In this document: positions 43,936 through 53,123 of the stretch, piece by piece
Numbering within the stretch: the stretch's first letter is position 1
Layout: each line of letters begins with the position of its first letter
From: Pontibacter ummariensis
GTDB lineage: Bacteria; Bacteroidota; Bacteroidia; Cytophagales; Hymenobacteraceae
Reading direction: 5' to 3'
DNA length: 64,000 nucleotides
Assembly: GCF_900188175.1 (NCBI RefSeq)
Contig: NZ_FZOQ01000021.1
Location: 1 to 64,000 of the forward strand
Made by a program: the position numbers and the translations under genes
Notes under the pieces: generated by a model
The model's database searches: none
Told to the model about the DNA's origin: nothing
The model's input: only the letters and a program-made list of their open reading frames with translations

Positions 43936-46900
43936 ATGAAAGGAAAAAGCAACATTGTGGAATGGGCGATGCAGAACAAAGCCCTTCCGCTCACTTTGGC
44001 AGCCGTACTGGTGATGCTCGGCATATACGCGCTCTTTAACATGCCCCGGAATGAGTTTCCCGAATTCACCATTCGCCAGGGCGTTGTGGTAGGAATTTAC
44101 CCGGGGGCTTCCTCAGAGCAGGTAGAGCAGCAGCTCACCAAAAAGGTGGAAGAGTACCTGTTTAGCTTCAACGAAGTGGATAAGACCAAGACCTATTCCT
44201 ACTCCCGCGATGGCATGATGTACGTTTACGTGGAAGTGGCGGCGCGGGTAAATGACACCAACACCAGAGACTTCTGGAATAAGCTAAAGAACGGCATGCC
44301 CTTGCTGCAGGCCCAACTGCCGAAGGAGGTGCGGGGCCTGTTTGTAAACAGCGACTTCGGCAGCACCTCCGCCGTTCTGTTGGCTGTTGAGTCTGAAACC
44401 CGGCCCTACAAAGATTTACAGCAGCATGTAGAGGAAATAGAAGATGAGCTGCGGGGGATTGAAAGCCTGGCGAAGATTACCCGGGTCGGTACTTTGAATG
44501 AGCAGATCAGCATTTATGTAGACAACAGCAAGCTCATCAACTATGGCATAACCTCCGGGTCACTGATGCAGGCCCTGCAGCGGGAGGGGGCCATTAACCC
44601 GGCAGGAACTCTGGAGGGAAAGGTGATAGACCGTCCCATTCACTTGACATCCTTCTTCAAAACAGAGGCAGACCTGGCTGACCAGATCATCCGAAGTGAC
44701 CCGAACGGAAATGTCATACGTCTGCGGGATATTGCAACCATCAAAAGGGAGTATGGCGAACCGGAATCATACGTGACGGCCAATGGAACCAAGGCCATCA
44801 TCATTTCCATGGAAATGGCAGCAGGCAGGAACATCGTGCATTTTGGGGAAGAAGTAGAGGAGCGCCTGCAGCTAATTGAGCGCAACTTGCCCCCCGACAT
44901 TCACATCACCAAGCTTGCCAACCAGCCAGAGGTGGTGGATGAGTCTATAGCCCATTTTATGAAAGAATTCGGTTATGCCCTGATTGGGGTGATTATAGTG
45001 GCCCTCCTGCTGCTGCCTTTTAGGGTAGCCTCTGTGGCGGCTGCTACTATTCCCATCACCATTGCCGCTACCCTGGCCATTATGTACCTGCTGGGGTATG
45101 AGCTGAACACGGTGACACTGGCAGCCCTGATCATTGTACTGGGTATTGTGGTAGACGACCCTATTGTGGTTATCGACAACCACGTGGAGAAACTGGACCA
45201 GGGCATGTCTGTCTGGGAGGCTGCCAGAAGCAGTGCGGTGGAACTGTTTCCCTCTGTGTTCACGGCAACGCTGGCCATTGCCGCCACCTTTGCGCCGCTC
45301 ATGTTCTTCATGTCAGGTGTAGCCGCCGATTTTGTCGGCATGTTTCCTTATACTATCATTATTGCACTCTCGCTTTCGCTCATTATTTCGATGCTGCTGG
45401 TGCCGTACTTCAATACCCTTTTCATTAAAAAAGGACTGCACCTGCCCGGCGAAACAAAGGAAAAAGAGTCTATGCTGGATAGGCTGCAGCGTGTGTTCAA
45501 CCGCCATATCAGCAATGCCATCAACCATCCTGTGCTCACCACCATTTTCGGGATCCTTGCCTTTGTGATCGGGGTTGTACTGATGGCGCTCCTGCCGCAG
45601 CAGCTATTCCCTAAAGTAGAGCGGAACCAGTTTGCCATGGAGATTTACCTGCCCAATGGCTATAACCTGCAGCAGACGGACAGTGTTGTGAAAAAGATGG
45701 AAGGAATAATGGCACAGGACGAGCGCATTGTCTCCTACACCAGCTTTATAGGTACGTCATCGCCACGTTTCCATACGCTTTACGCCCCTAACTTGCCAGC
45801 GGAGAACTATGCGCAGGTGCTCATCAACACCACTACAGCAGAAACCACCGAAGAGGTGTTGGCCGAGTACGCAACAAAATACAGCAACTTTTTCCCGGAT
45901 GCCTATGTGCGCATGAAACAGCTGAACATGGTAAGTGCACCGGCACCCATCGAAGTACGCATTTCAGGCCAAGATCTGACAGCATTGAAACAGGTAGGCG
46001 ACCAGGTGATGCAGATAGGGCAGCACCAGCCGGGCATTACCTGGGTCAGGACAGATTACGAGGAAATGAAGGAAGGCATCCAGCTGAATGTCAAGAATAC
46101 CGAAGCAGCCAGACTGGGCCTAAGCAAGGAGGACATCGCCAATGTAGTCGCCATGAATATGCAGGGCCTGCCAGCCACGCAGGTGTGGGAAGGCAGCTAT
46201 CCGCTGGATGTTTTAGTCAAGACATATGAAACGGCCAGAAATAACACGGGCGCCCTGCTGGAAACGCGTGTCCCGGTTCAGCAGTCGCAAACGGTAGTGC
46301 CGCTGCGGCAGGTGGCAGATATTTCACCGGTGTGGCACCAGGGCCAGATCGCACACCGCAATGGCGTCCGCACGCTCACCGTCAGAATGGACATGGTGCA
46401 GGACGCGGTTGCCAACAACCTGCTGGGAGAGATGCGCCCTGAAATAGAAAGTCTGAAGCTGCCTGAAGGAGTGCGCATCAGCTATGGCGGAGAACTGGAG
46501 ATGCAGGAAGAGAACCTCACCCCGATGGGGCTGTCGCTACTGATGAGCGTCGTGGTCATTTTCCTTATCCTGGTCTGGCATTTCAAGCGCATCAAACATG
46601 CGCTGCTCAGCCTCATCACCATGCCACTTAGCATACTGGGCGCTGCTTTCGGGCTCATGCTGATGCAGTACCCCTTCGGCTTCACGTCTTTTCTGGGTTT
46701 ACTGGCTTTGTGCGGTATAGTGGTACGGAACGGCATCATATTGATAGACTTTGCCGATGAGCTTCGTGAAAAGGAGGGTTTGTCGGTGAAAGAGGCGGCT
46801 CGTGTAGCGTCGGAGCGCCGTATGCGTCCCATCTTCCTCACCTCATCGGCGGCCGCAGTTGGAGTTATCCCCATGATTTTGAGTCGCTCAACGCTTTGGG

Positions 46901-47046
46901 GGCCGCTGGGAACCGTTATTTGCTTTGGTTTGCTTGTTTCAATGCTGCTGACGCTATTCGTGCTGCCCACCCTTTACTGGTTGTTCTTCAGAAAAGAAGA
47001 CAATGAGGCAGCACATCAAGAGAAGGGTTTAACACCTACAGTTTAA
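43936..47046 (+). CDS. RND efflux pump, inner-membrane transporter (HAE type)
   Basis: A 1036-residue RND permease with the two-fold repeat of six helices plus large periplasmic loops. Helix 4 has GIVVDDPIVVIDN, the paired Asp proton-relay residues of drug and lipophile exporters, and not the metal-pump pattern. The helix 11-12 region with GIVVRNGIILIDFADELREKEG is typical. I start at 43936 (MKGKSNIVEWAM); the longer frame from 43873 overlaps the adaptor gene. It would expel hydrophobic or amphipathic compounds; real substrates unknown. Confidence 0.94.
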   Translation: MKGKSNIVEWAMQNKALPLTLAAVLVMLGIYALFNMPRNEFPEFTIRQGVVVGIYPGASSEQVEQQLTKKVEEYLFSFNEVDKTKTYSYSRDGMMYVYVEVAARVNDTNTRDFWNKLKNGMPLLQAQLPKEVRGLFVNSDFGSTSAVLLAVESETRPYKDLQQHVEEIEDELRGIESLAKITRVGTLNEQISIYVDNSKLINYGITSGSLMQALQREGAINPAGTLEGKVIDRPIHLTSFFKTEADLADQIIRSDPNGNVIRLRDIATIKREYGEPESYVTANGTKAIIISMEMAAGRNIVHFGEEVEERLQLIERNLPPDIHITKLANQPEVVDESIAHFMKEFGYALIGVIIVALLLLPFRVASVAAATIPITIAATLAIMYLLGYELNTVTLAALIIVLGIVVDDPIVVIDNHVEKLDQGMSVWEAARSSAVELFPSVFTATLAIAATFAPLMFFMSGVAADFVGMFPYTIIIALSLSLIISMLLVPYFNTLFIKKGLHLPGETKEKESMLDRLQRVFNRHISNAINHPVLTTIFGILAFVIGVVLMALLPQQLFPKVERNQFAMEIYLPNGYNLQQTDSVVKKMEGIMAQDERIVSYTSFIGTSSPRFHTLYAPNLPAENYAQVLINTTTAETTEEVLAEYATKYSNFFPDAYVRMKQLNMVSAPAPIEVRISGQDLTALKQVGDQVMQIGQHQPGITWVRTDYEEMKEGIQLNVKNTEAARLGLSKEDIANVVAMNMQGLPATQVWEGSYPLDVLVKTYETARNNTGALLETRVPVQQSQTVVPLRQVADISPVWHQGQIAHRNGVRTLTVRMDMVQDAVANNLLGEMRPEIESLKLPEGVRISYGGELEMQEENLTPMGLSLLMSVVVIFLILVWHFKRIKHALLSLITMPLSILGAAFGLMLMQYPFGFTSFLGLLALCGIVVRNGIILIDFADELREKEGLSVKEAARVASERRMRPIFLTSSAAAVGVIPMILSRSTLWGPLGTVICFGLLVSMLLTLFVLPTLYWLFFRKEDNEAAHQEKGLTPTV

Positions 47047-47063
47047 GTATACTATTTTCAGCT

Positions 47064-48356
47064 ATGAGGTTTTTCATATATACTATACTGCTGCTCATCG
47101 GGTACAGCAGCTATGCCCAGCAGCCCCACACCATTAGTCTGCAGCAAAGTAAAGAGGCTGCGCTTAAATACAGCAAAGCCATCCAGAACAGTGAGCTGGA
47201 CATCGAGTCGGCTGAAGCAGGTATAAAAATTGCAAAAGCAGCTCATTTGCCCTCGGTAGACGTTACTGGCGTTGGTGTGTATGGCTTCAAGGACTTGGTG
47301 CCTGCTATGCCAGAAATGCTGCCAGAAGGTATCAATAACTTTTACATGGCTGGTGTGGCAGCTGTACAGCCTTTGTATACAGGCGGCAAAATCAAAAGCT
47401 ATAACGAGCTGGCGGAGCTGCAGCTGCAGGTAAATAAGCTACGCGCCCAGCAGTCGGTTGACTCTGTACTATTGATTACTGCCCAGAAATACTGGAACCT
47501 GGTAAACCTGCAGGAACAGCACAAGGTGCTGGAAGCGAATGAGCGCCTGTTGGATACGCTCTTAAAGCAGCAGAACGACCTGTTGGCTTCCGGCCTGATA
47601 GCCCGCAATGACCTGCTGAAAGTAAAGGTGCAACGAAGCCGCCTGTTGCTGAATAAAAGCCAGTTGGAGAGTGGTAAGAAGATAGCGCTGCTCGACTTCA
47701 GCCTGTATGTTGGTATACCATACGATTCATCTCTTGTGATGCAGGATACATTGGCGACAGACGTGTTACCACCTTTGTACAGCCTTGGGCCGGACACATC
47801 GCTGGTGGAGAACAGTAACTACCAGCTTTTGCAGAAGATGCTGGAGGGTGAGCGGCTGCAAACAAGGCTCACCAAAGCAGATTATATGCCCACTGTTTCC
47901 ATAGGAGTGAATGCGGCGCAGGCCGGCGTGCTGGACAGGGGGATCGGCAGCACGTTTGTTCCTCTCTCGTTTGGCATGGTCAGCATCCCTATCAGCGATT
48001 GGTGGAGTGAGGGCAAACATAAAATGAAGCAGCGTGCTATCAGTGAGCAGAAAGCGAAAAATAACTTTGAAAGCGTAAGCGATCAGCTGAAGGTGGGAAT
48101 TACCAAAGCCTGGTATGATCTGGTGGATAGCCGCAAGGAAATTGCCTTTGCGCAAGAAAACCTGGAGCAGGCCAGCAGCAACCTGCAAGTAAGCCAGGAC
48201 AACTATGCCAGTGGCTTGGCAAGTGTAACAGAGGTAATGGATGCGCAGGCTTTGTACCAGGAAGCTGCCAGCGCCCTGGCCAGAGCTTACGCTAACTTCC
48301 AGCTAAAGAAGGAGAGCTACGCCTATGCGAGTGGAATATCCTCGGGGCAGAGGTAG
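47064..48356 (+). CDS. TolC-family outer-membrane efflux channel
   Basis: A 430-residue outer-membrane factor with a signal peptide ending SYAQ and the two-fold repeat of the TolC/OprM family. Long helices come first (about residues 25-60), then a strand region with QPLYTGGKIKSYNELAELQL, and a second copy near residues 275-300. The C-terminal helix pair contains NLQVSQDNYASGLASVTEVMDA. It is 18 bp after the pump gene, completing the tripartite exporter. Confidence 0.93.
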   Translation: MRFFIYTILLLIGYSSYAQQPHTISLQQSKEAALKYSKAIQNSELDIESAEAGIKIAKAAHLPSVDVTGVGVYGFKDLVPAMPEMLPEGINNFYMAGVAAVQPLYTGGKIKSYNELAELQLQVNKLRAQQSVDSVLLITAQKYWNLVNLQEQHKVLEANERLLDTLLKQQNDLLASGLIARNDLLKVKVQRSRLLLNKSQLESGKKIALLDFSLYVGIPYDSSLVMQDTLATDVLPPLYSLGPDTSLVENSNYQLLQKMLEGERLQTRLTKADYMPTVSIGVNAAQAGVLDRGIGSTFVPLSFGMVSIPISDWWSEGKHKMKQRAISEQKAKNNFESVSDQLKVGITKAWYDLVDSRKEIAFAQENLEQASSNLQVSQDNYASGLASVTEVMDAQALYQEAASALARAYANFQLKKESYAYASGISSGQR

Positions 48357-48879
48357 CATAAGCCCGTATCTCATGCAAATATATGACAGTGGGTTTACTA
48401 ACAATTAAATTGAAGAACTCTTCATAGAGACGACGTGCATTTAAAAGCTATTAATAGGAAGGATCTGCACAGGCATTATGGCAGAAGAAACTCAGACAGA
48501 TAAAAGATGCTTACCTTGAAGCAATGAGGACGCGAATCACTTGAAGTGGGTTAACAACACGCTTAGACAAAGTTTAGCAGCTTGGTGAGGGAGTTCATGT
48601 CTGTTTCTAAAGAACTTCCCTCTAACACATAAGTTAGTAAATGGTTTATCTGCAACTGTAACTTATCATTACATTTCTCAGAGGCTGTTTTTAATATTAT
48701 TGTTGGCAGCGAATAGGAGGACTTTCGGGCTCTGGCAAGGCTCCTTTTAAGTGGCATAGCAGCACTATGGCGAGAAAATGACGAAGCCAGGTTCTGATGA
48801 ATTCCCTTTGTAGCCCAATGAATAAATAAAGCAGTCTCTAATTACTACCAAGCTTATGTTAATTAATTATTAAATGTTG
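48357..48879. other. Intergenic region between the RND operon and tetR2
   Basis: About 520 bp. A 64-codon frame on the minus strand (48563-48757) has no recognisable motif and I do not call it a gene. No convincing terminator hairpin follows the channel gene. The right end holds the promoter of tetR2. Confidence 0.45.
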
Positions 48880-48908
48880 TACCTTTGGACCATAATACGA
48901 TTTTGGTC
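48880..48908 (+). promoter_or_regulatory. tetR2 promoter -7 element with overlapping operator-like palindrome
   Basis: TACCTTTG (48880-48887) matches TAnnTTTG, 29 bases before the tetR2 ATG. Immediately adjacent, 48888-48908 is a 21-bp imperfect palindrome with outer arms GACCA / TGGTC and inner AAT / ATT (8 of 10 pairs match). Its size and position at the start site are what an autoregulating TetR dimer would bind. Inference only. Confidence 0.5.
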
Positions 48909-48916
48909 TATTAGGT

Positions 48917-49510
48917 ATGAGCGATAATAAAGACGAGTGTATTAAAACGGAGATTCTGAACGAGGCTCAAAAGCTATTCATCCGCTTTGGCTGGAGTAAA
49001 ACTACCATGGAGGACATAGCGAAGGCCGCAGGGAAAGGGAAAAGCACGCTTTACTATTACTATAAAAGCAAGGAGCAGATCTTTGACAGTGTGGTGACGC
49101 GTGAGATGGAAGAGGTGTTCCGTGTTACGAGCGGAGAAGTAGCCAAAGCGCAGACAGCCGAGGAAAAGCTGATGGCCATTGGTATCACCAAGTTCCGGGC
49201 CATACAGAAAAATGCCAACCTCTTCAACGTCATCCGCGGGGAAGTTGAAGCGAACATTCACCACATCATGGAGCTGAAGAGGAGGTACGAGGCCCGGGAA
49301 ATCAGCATGGTGCGCAACATTCTCAAGTTTGGGCTGGAGCGGGGAGAGCTTTCGCACTACACGGCCGATGATGTGGATGCTGTCGCGTTTGCCTTGGTAT
49401 GTGCTTTCAAAGGAATCGAAATCGGTCTGCTGATCGAGAACAAGCTTACGGACTTTGAAGGCAGGATGGGGACGATCCACAGTATTCTGATGCATGGCCT
49501 GAAGGCGTGA
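48917..49510 (+). CDS. TetR-family regulator upstream of the sphingolipid cluster
   Basis: A 197-residue TetR regulator. The helix-turn-helix (about residues 10-58) contains FIRFGWSKTTMEDIAKAAGK and STLYYYYKSKEQIFDSV. The C-terminal helical domain (60-197) should form the dimer and a ligand pocket. It is co-directional with serine palmitoyltransferase, 248 bp downstream, and preceded by an operator-like palindrome. It could control the sphingolipid cluster, the upstream RND operon, or only itself. TetR proteins that bind fatty acids or acyl-CoA are common, which would suit a lipid pathway. Confidence 0.92.
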   Translation: MSDNKDECIKTEILNEAQKLFIRFGWSKTTMEDIAKAAGKGKSTLYYYYKSKEQIFDSVVTREMEEVFRVTSGEVAKAQTAEEKLMAIGITKFRAIQKNANLFNVIRGEVEANIHHIMELKRRYEAREISMVRNILKFGLERGELSHYTADDVDAVAFALVCAFKGIEIGLLIENKLTDFEGRMGTIHSILMHGLKA

Positions 49511-49603
49511 CCTGATTGTAATAACTTTAGTTCGTCTTGCTTTTTTAGTCTCCCATGGCAACGTGATGGTTGATAGATATAGCGATGACGCGGGTTTAGT
49601 TAG

Positions 49604-49637
49604 CTCTCTATGTTTAGGACTAACAAAACACAGAGAG
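49604..49637 (+). promoter_or_regulatory. Stem-loop in the leader of serine palmitoyltransferase
   Basis: CTCTCTATGTTT (49604-49615) pairs with AAACACAGAGAG (49626-49637), 11 of 12 positions, around a 10-base loop. No T-run follows, so it is unlikely to be a terminator. It lies about 120 bp before the start codon and could be an operator or a 5' leader structure. Confidence 0.4.
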
Positions 49638-49758
49638 GTGAAAATATTACTTAGTGCTAAAGTTTGTTTGTATATAACAAATCTTAACTTGTTTTATCCA
49701 ATGAATCTCTAAACTGAAAGTAGAAGAAGAGTTCTATCGCTTACTTTAAATACAACAG

Positions 49759-51000
49759 ATGAATAATATACTTCGTCAGAGAATCCTCGCCCGCGAAAAA
49801 AGCGCAGCGCAACTGGCTGCAGAGCGGGCACAGGCGCAGGGGGCTTATCCCTATTTCAGGGCCATTGAATCTGCGCAGGATACGGAAGTGATCATAGAGG
49901 GCAGAAAGGTTTTAATGTTTGGGTCGAACGCCTATCTGGGACTTACTAATCACCCCAAAGTAAAGGAAGCCGCCATACAGGCGGTGGAGCAGTACGGTAC
50001 AGGCTGCGCCGGTTCCCGGTTCCTGAATGGTACACTCGACATACATCTGGAGCTGGAGCGAAGGCTGGCTGAGTATGTAGGAAAAGACGCCGCACTGGTG
50101 TTTAGCACGGGCTTTCAGGTAAACCTGGGGGTTATATCCAGCCTCACTGGCCGCAACGACTATATCGTGCTGGACGAATATAACCATGCCTCTATTTTCG
50201 ATGGCAGCCGTCTCTCTTTCTCCAAGGTAATCAAGTACAAGCATAACGACATGCAGGACCTGGAGCAGAAACTCAGCAAGCTGCCTGCCGATGCCCTGAA
50301 GCTCATTGTGGTGGATGGTGTCTTTAGTATGGAAGGAGACATTGTGAAGCTTCCGGAACTGGTGGCCCTGGCCGAGCGCTACGGCGGCAGCATCATGGTG
50401 GACGATGCCCATGGCCTGGGTGTAATTGGTGAGCGAGGAGCCGGTACCGCCTCTCATTTTGGTTTAACAGACCAAGTGGATCTGATCATGGGTACCTTTA
50501 GCAAGTCTCTGGCCTCGCTGGGCGGTTTTATTGCCGGCGACCACGACACCATTCTGTACCTGAAGCACCATGCCCGCTCCCTGATTTTCAGTGCCAGCAT
50601 GTCGCCGGGCTCTGTTGCCAGCACCCTGGCTGCCCTGGATGTGATCCAGAGCGAGCCGGAGCGGATAGAGCAACTGTGGGCGAATACGAACTACGCCATG
50701 AAGTTGCTTCGTGCAGCAGGGCTGGAGCTCGGACCCACAGAAACACCCATCATCCCCATCTATGTGCGGGACAACTACAAGACTTTCCTGGTAACGAAGG
50801 TGCTGCAGGATAACGGCATCTTCGTGAACCCGGTAGTGGCGCCTGCCGTGCCTGCCGATTCTACCTTGATACGCCTGTCAGTGATGGCAACGCATACCTT
50901 CGGCCATATAGAGGAAGCTGCTGCTAAATTAGCGGATGCCTTTAAGCTCTTGGGGATTAATACCAGAAATGCATCCTATGAAGCAAGTACTGCGAGTTGA
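49759..51000 (+). CDS. spt: Serine palmitoyltransferase (alpha-oxoamine synthase)
   Basis: A 413-residue PLP enzyme of the alpha-oxoamine synthase family. It would condense serine with a long acyl-CoA (or acyl-ACP) to a 3-ketosphinganine, the first committed step of sphingolipid synthesis. The PLP lysine is K249 in GTFSKSLASLGG. That motif is SPT-like: KBL and AONS enzymes have GTLGKA. The His stacked on PLP lies in EYNHASI and the Asp binding the ring N in VDDAHGLG. The N-terminus shows FGSNAYLGLTNHP and GTGCAGSR. Soluble homodimer by family. The stop overlaps the next gene, which starts a tight run of lipid genes. Confidence 0.93.
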   Translation: MNNILRQRILAREKSAAQLAAERAQAQGAYPYFRAIESAQDTEVIIEGRKVLMFGSNAYLGLTNHPKVKEAAIQAVEQYGTGCAGSRFLNGTLDIHLELERRLAEYVGKDAALVFSTGFQVNLGVISSLTGRNDYIVLDEYNHASIFDGSRLSFSKVIKYKHNDMQDLEQKLSKLPADALKLIVVDGVFSMEGDIVKLPELVALAERYGGSIMVDDAHGLGVIGERGAGTASHFGLTDQVDLIMGTFSKSLASLGGFIAGDHDTILYLKHHARSLIFSASMSPGSVASTLAALDVIQSEPERIEQLWANTNYAMKLLRAAGLELGPTETPIIPIYVRDNYKTFLVTKVLQDNGIFVNPVVAPAVPADSTLIRLSVMATHTFGHIEEAAAKLADAFKLLGINTRNASYEASTAS

Positions 51001-52099
51001 GACAAAGCGGCAGCTAAAAGCCTTTATTGACTTTCCGCATGCGCTGTACAAGGACGACCCGCATTACGTGCCGGAGCTTTATATTGCGCAAAAAGACCTG
51101 CTCACGCCGGGGAAACATCCCTTCCATGAGCACTCTACGCTGCAGCTGTACCTGGCCTACCAGGATGGAAATGTTGTAGGACGGATTGCCGCCATCCTCA
51201 ACAACAACCATAATACCTTTAACAATGCAAAGGATGGCTTCTTCGGATTCTTTGACTGCGTGAAGGATGGGGAAGTGGCAAACCTGCTTTTTCAGGAGGT
51301 GCGCCAGTGGCTCACGGAAAAAGGGGCTAAGACCATGATCGGTCCGGTCAGCTTCTCTACCAACGAAACCTGCGGCATGCTGGTGGAAGGATTTGACAGT
51401 TCGCCGGCGGCCATGATGCCCTACAATTACCCTTATTACATAACGCTGCTGGAAAACTTGGGCTTTCAGAAGAAGGTGGACCTGCTGGCCTACCAGTTTG
51501 GGGCCGATGGTTACAACGATAAGCCTTACCGGCTGTCGAAGGTAATCCGGGCGAGGCTGGAGCAGAAAGGAATTACCATCAGGCCCATTAGCCTGAAAAA
51601 CTATAAGCAGGAAGCAGAGAAACTGCGGGAGATCTACAACTCCGCCTGGGACAAGAACCTGGGCTTCGTGCCGATGACGCCGAAGGAGTTTGACTATATG
51701 GCCAAGGACCTCAAACTGATCGTGGACCCAGATTTTTGCCTGGTAGCGGAGCACGAGGGCAAGATAATCGGTTTCTCGCTGGCTATACCGGATATTAACC
51801 AGATCCTGAAGAAGATCAAAAGAGGACGCCTGCTGCCTACGGGCATATTTAAACTGCTGACGCAGCGTAAGCAGATAAACGCTGTGCGGATAATCGCCCT
51901 CGGCGTGGTGGAAGGCTACCGGAAGCTAGGCATTGAGGCGGTGTTCTACGGAGCGGCCATGCAGAAGCACCGCGAGAAGAAGATGCAATCGGCAGAGGCC
52001 TCCTGGATACTCGAAAACAATGTGATGATGAACCAGGGGTTACTTAAGATGGGAGCCAGGCCTTACAAGAAGTACAGGATTTTTGAGAAGGCGCTATGA
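50978..52099 (+). CDS. GNAT-fold acyltransferase, ceramide synthase candidate
   Basis: A 373-residue protein with a C-terminal GNAT domain. IIALGVVEGYRKLGIEA is the acyl-CoA-binding loop (near residue 310), and ASWILENNVMMNQGLLKMGA is the following conserved block. The N-terminal 200 residues are a second domain (ALYKDDPHYVPEL, GPVSFSTNETCGMLVEGF). Bacterial ceramide synthase in Caulobacter is an acyltransferase of this broad type. Coupling to SPT (23-bp overlap) and to the reductase (4-bp overlap) supports N-acylation of the sphingoid base. The ATG at 50969 is an equally possible start. Function inferred, not shown. Confidence 0.75.
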   Translation: MKQVLRVETKRQLKAFIDFPHALYKDDPHYVPELYIAQKDLLTPGKHPFHEHSTLQLYLAYQDGNVVGRIAAILNNNHNTFNNAKDGFFGFFDCVKDGEVANLLFQEVRQWLTEKGAKTMIGPVSFSTNETCGMLVEGFDSSPAAMMPYNYPYYITLLENLGFQKKVDLLAYQFGADGYNDKPYRLSKVIRARLEQKGITIRPISLKNYKQEAEKLREIYNSAWDKNLGFVPMTPKEFDYMAKDLKLIVDPDFCLVAEHEGKIIGFSLAIPDINQILKKIKRGRLLPTGIFKLLTQRKQINAVRIIALGVVEGYRKLGIEAVFYGAAMQKHREKKMQSAEASWILENNVMMNQGLLKMGARPYKKYRIFEKAL

Positions 52100-53088
52100 A
52101 AGAGCGGGTATTGATAACGGGGGCAAGTGGTTTTGTGGGCTACCACCTGATAGAGGCGGCGCTGCAGGCAGGTATGGACGTGTATGCGGCTGTACGTGCT
52201 TCCAGCGAGGTGGCTCATCTGGAGGGGTTTGGCGTACACTACACTTCCCTCGACTTTCAGGATACCAGCGCGCTGGTAAAGGAGCTGGAAGAGAAGCAGT
52301 ACCGTTACATCATCCATGCGGCAGGCACCACCAAGGCAAAGCACCCGCAGGACTACGTGAACATCAACGCGGTCTATACCCGGAACCTGGCATCGGCGGC
52401 GGCAATGGCGGACATACCGCTGAAGAAGTTTGTGTTTATCAGTAGCCTGGCCGCGCTGGGGCCTATCCCTTACCAGGAGGTAGCGCCCATACAGGAGCAG
52501 AGCAAGGCACAGCCGGTAACGGCCTATGGCAAAAGCAAGCTCCTGGCCGAGCAGTACCTGGCGGAGTTAAAGGATCTGCCTCTGGTCGTGCTGCGCCCGA
52601 CAGCAGTGTATGGTCCGCGGGAGAAAGATATTTTCATCGTTCTCAAGACCCTGAACCTGGGGCTGGAGCCTTACATCAGCAACAAGCCGCAGTGGCTAAG
52701 CTTTGTGTATGTGAAGGACCTGGCAAAAGCGGTGATGCAGGCGCTCGGTACAAGTATAAGCGGGGTCAGCTACAACGTGTCCGACGGCAACAGCTACGAC
52801 CGTTACGCCCTGGCCACCGCCGCCAAGCAGATCCTGGGCAAGAAGGCGGTCAAGGTGCATCTGCCGCTGGGGGTGGCTACACTGATAGCCAACCTGCTGG
52901 AGACCCTGTATGCTTCCAGCAAAGCCATGCCCGCCCTCAACAGGGAAAAACTAAGCGAGCTGGCTGCCGAGAACTGGAACTGCAGCATCGAGAAAATAAG
53001 GTCCGACCTGGGCTATGTGCCTGAGTATGACCTGGAGAAAGGCCTGGCGCAGACTTTAAAGTGGTACAAAGAGAATAAGTGGTTATAG
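52096..53088 (+). CDS. Extended SDR, ceramide/ketosphinganine reductase candidate
   Basis: A 330-residue NAD(P)-dependent epimerase/dehydratase-type SDR. The cofactor motif TGASGFVG is at residues 8-15, the catalytic Ser in FISSLAALG, and YGKSK near residue 146 is the Tyr-x3-Lys dyad. VVLRPTAVYGPREKD follows. In Caulobacter the ketone left by SPT is reduced by such an epimerase-like protein, CerR; this gene, overlapping the GNAT gene, is the natural equivalent. A role in sugar-nucleotide metabolism is the alternative. No membrane anchor is evident. Confidence 0.8.
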   Translation: MKERVLITGASGFVGYHLIEAALQAGMDVYAAVRASSEVAHLEGFGVHYTSLDFQDTSALVKELEEKQYRYIIHAAGTTKAKHPQDYVNINAVYTRNLASAAAMADIPLKKFVFISSLAALGPIPYQEVAPIQEQSKAQPVTAYGKSKLLAEQYLAELKDLPLVVLRPTAVYGPREKDIFIVLKTLNLGLEPYISNKPQWLSFVYVKDLAKAVMQALGTSISGVSYNVSDGNSYDRYALATAAKQILGKKAVKVHLPLGVATLIANLLETLYASSKAMPALNREKLSELAAENWNCSIEKIRSDLGYVPEYDLEKGLAQTLKWYKENKWL

Positions 53089-53123
53089 ATAAGAGCACAA
53101 AAATTAAGACACAAGTACATAAG

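Noticed and set aside
48563..48757. 64-codon frame on the minus strand as a small gene
   Set aside because: No motif, no good neighbour relation, and low-information composition.
49759..51000. 2-amino-3-ketobutyrate CoA ligase or 8-amino-7-oxononanoate synthase
   Set aside because: The lysine motif TFSKSLASLGG and the lipid-gene context favour serine palmitoyltransferase.
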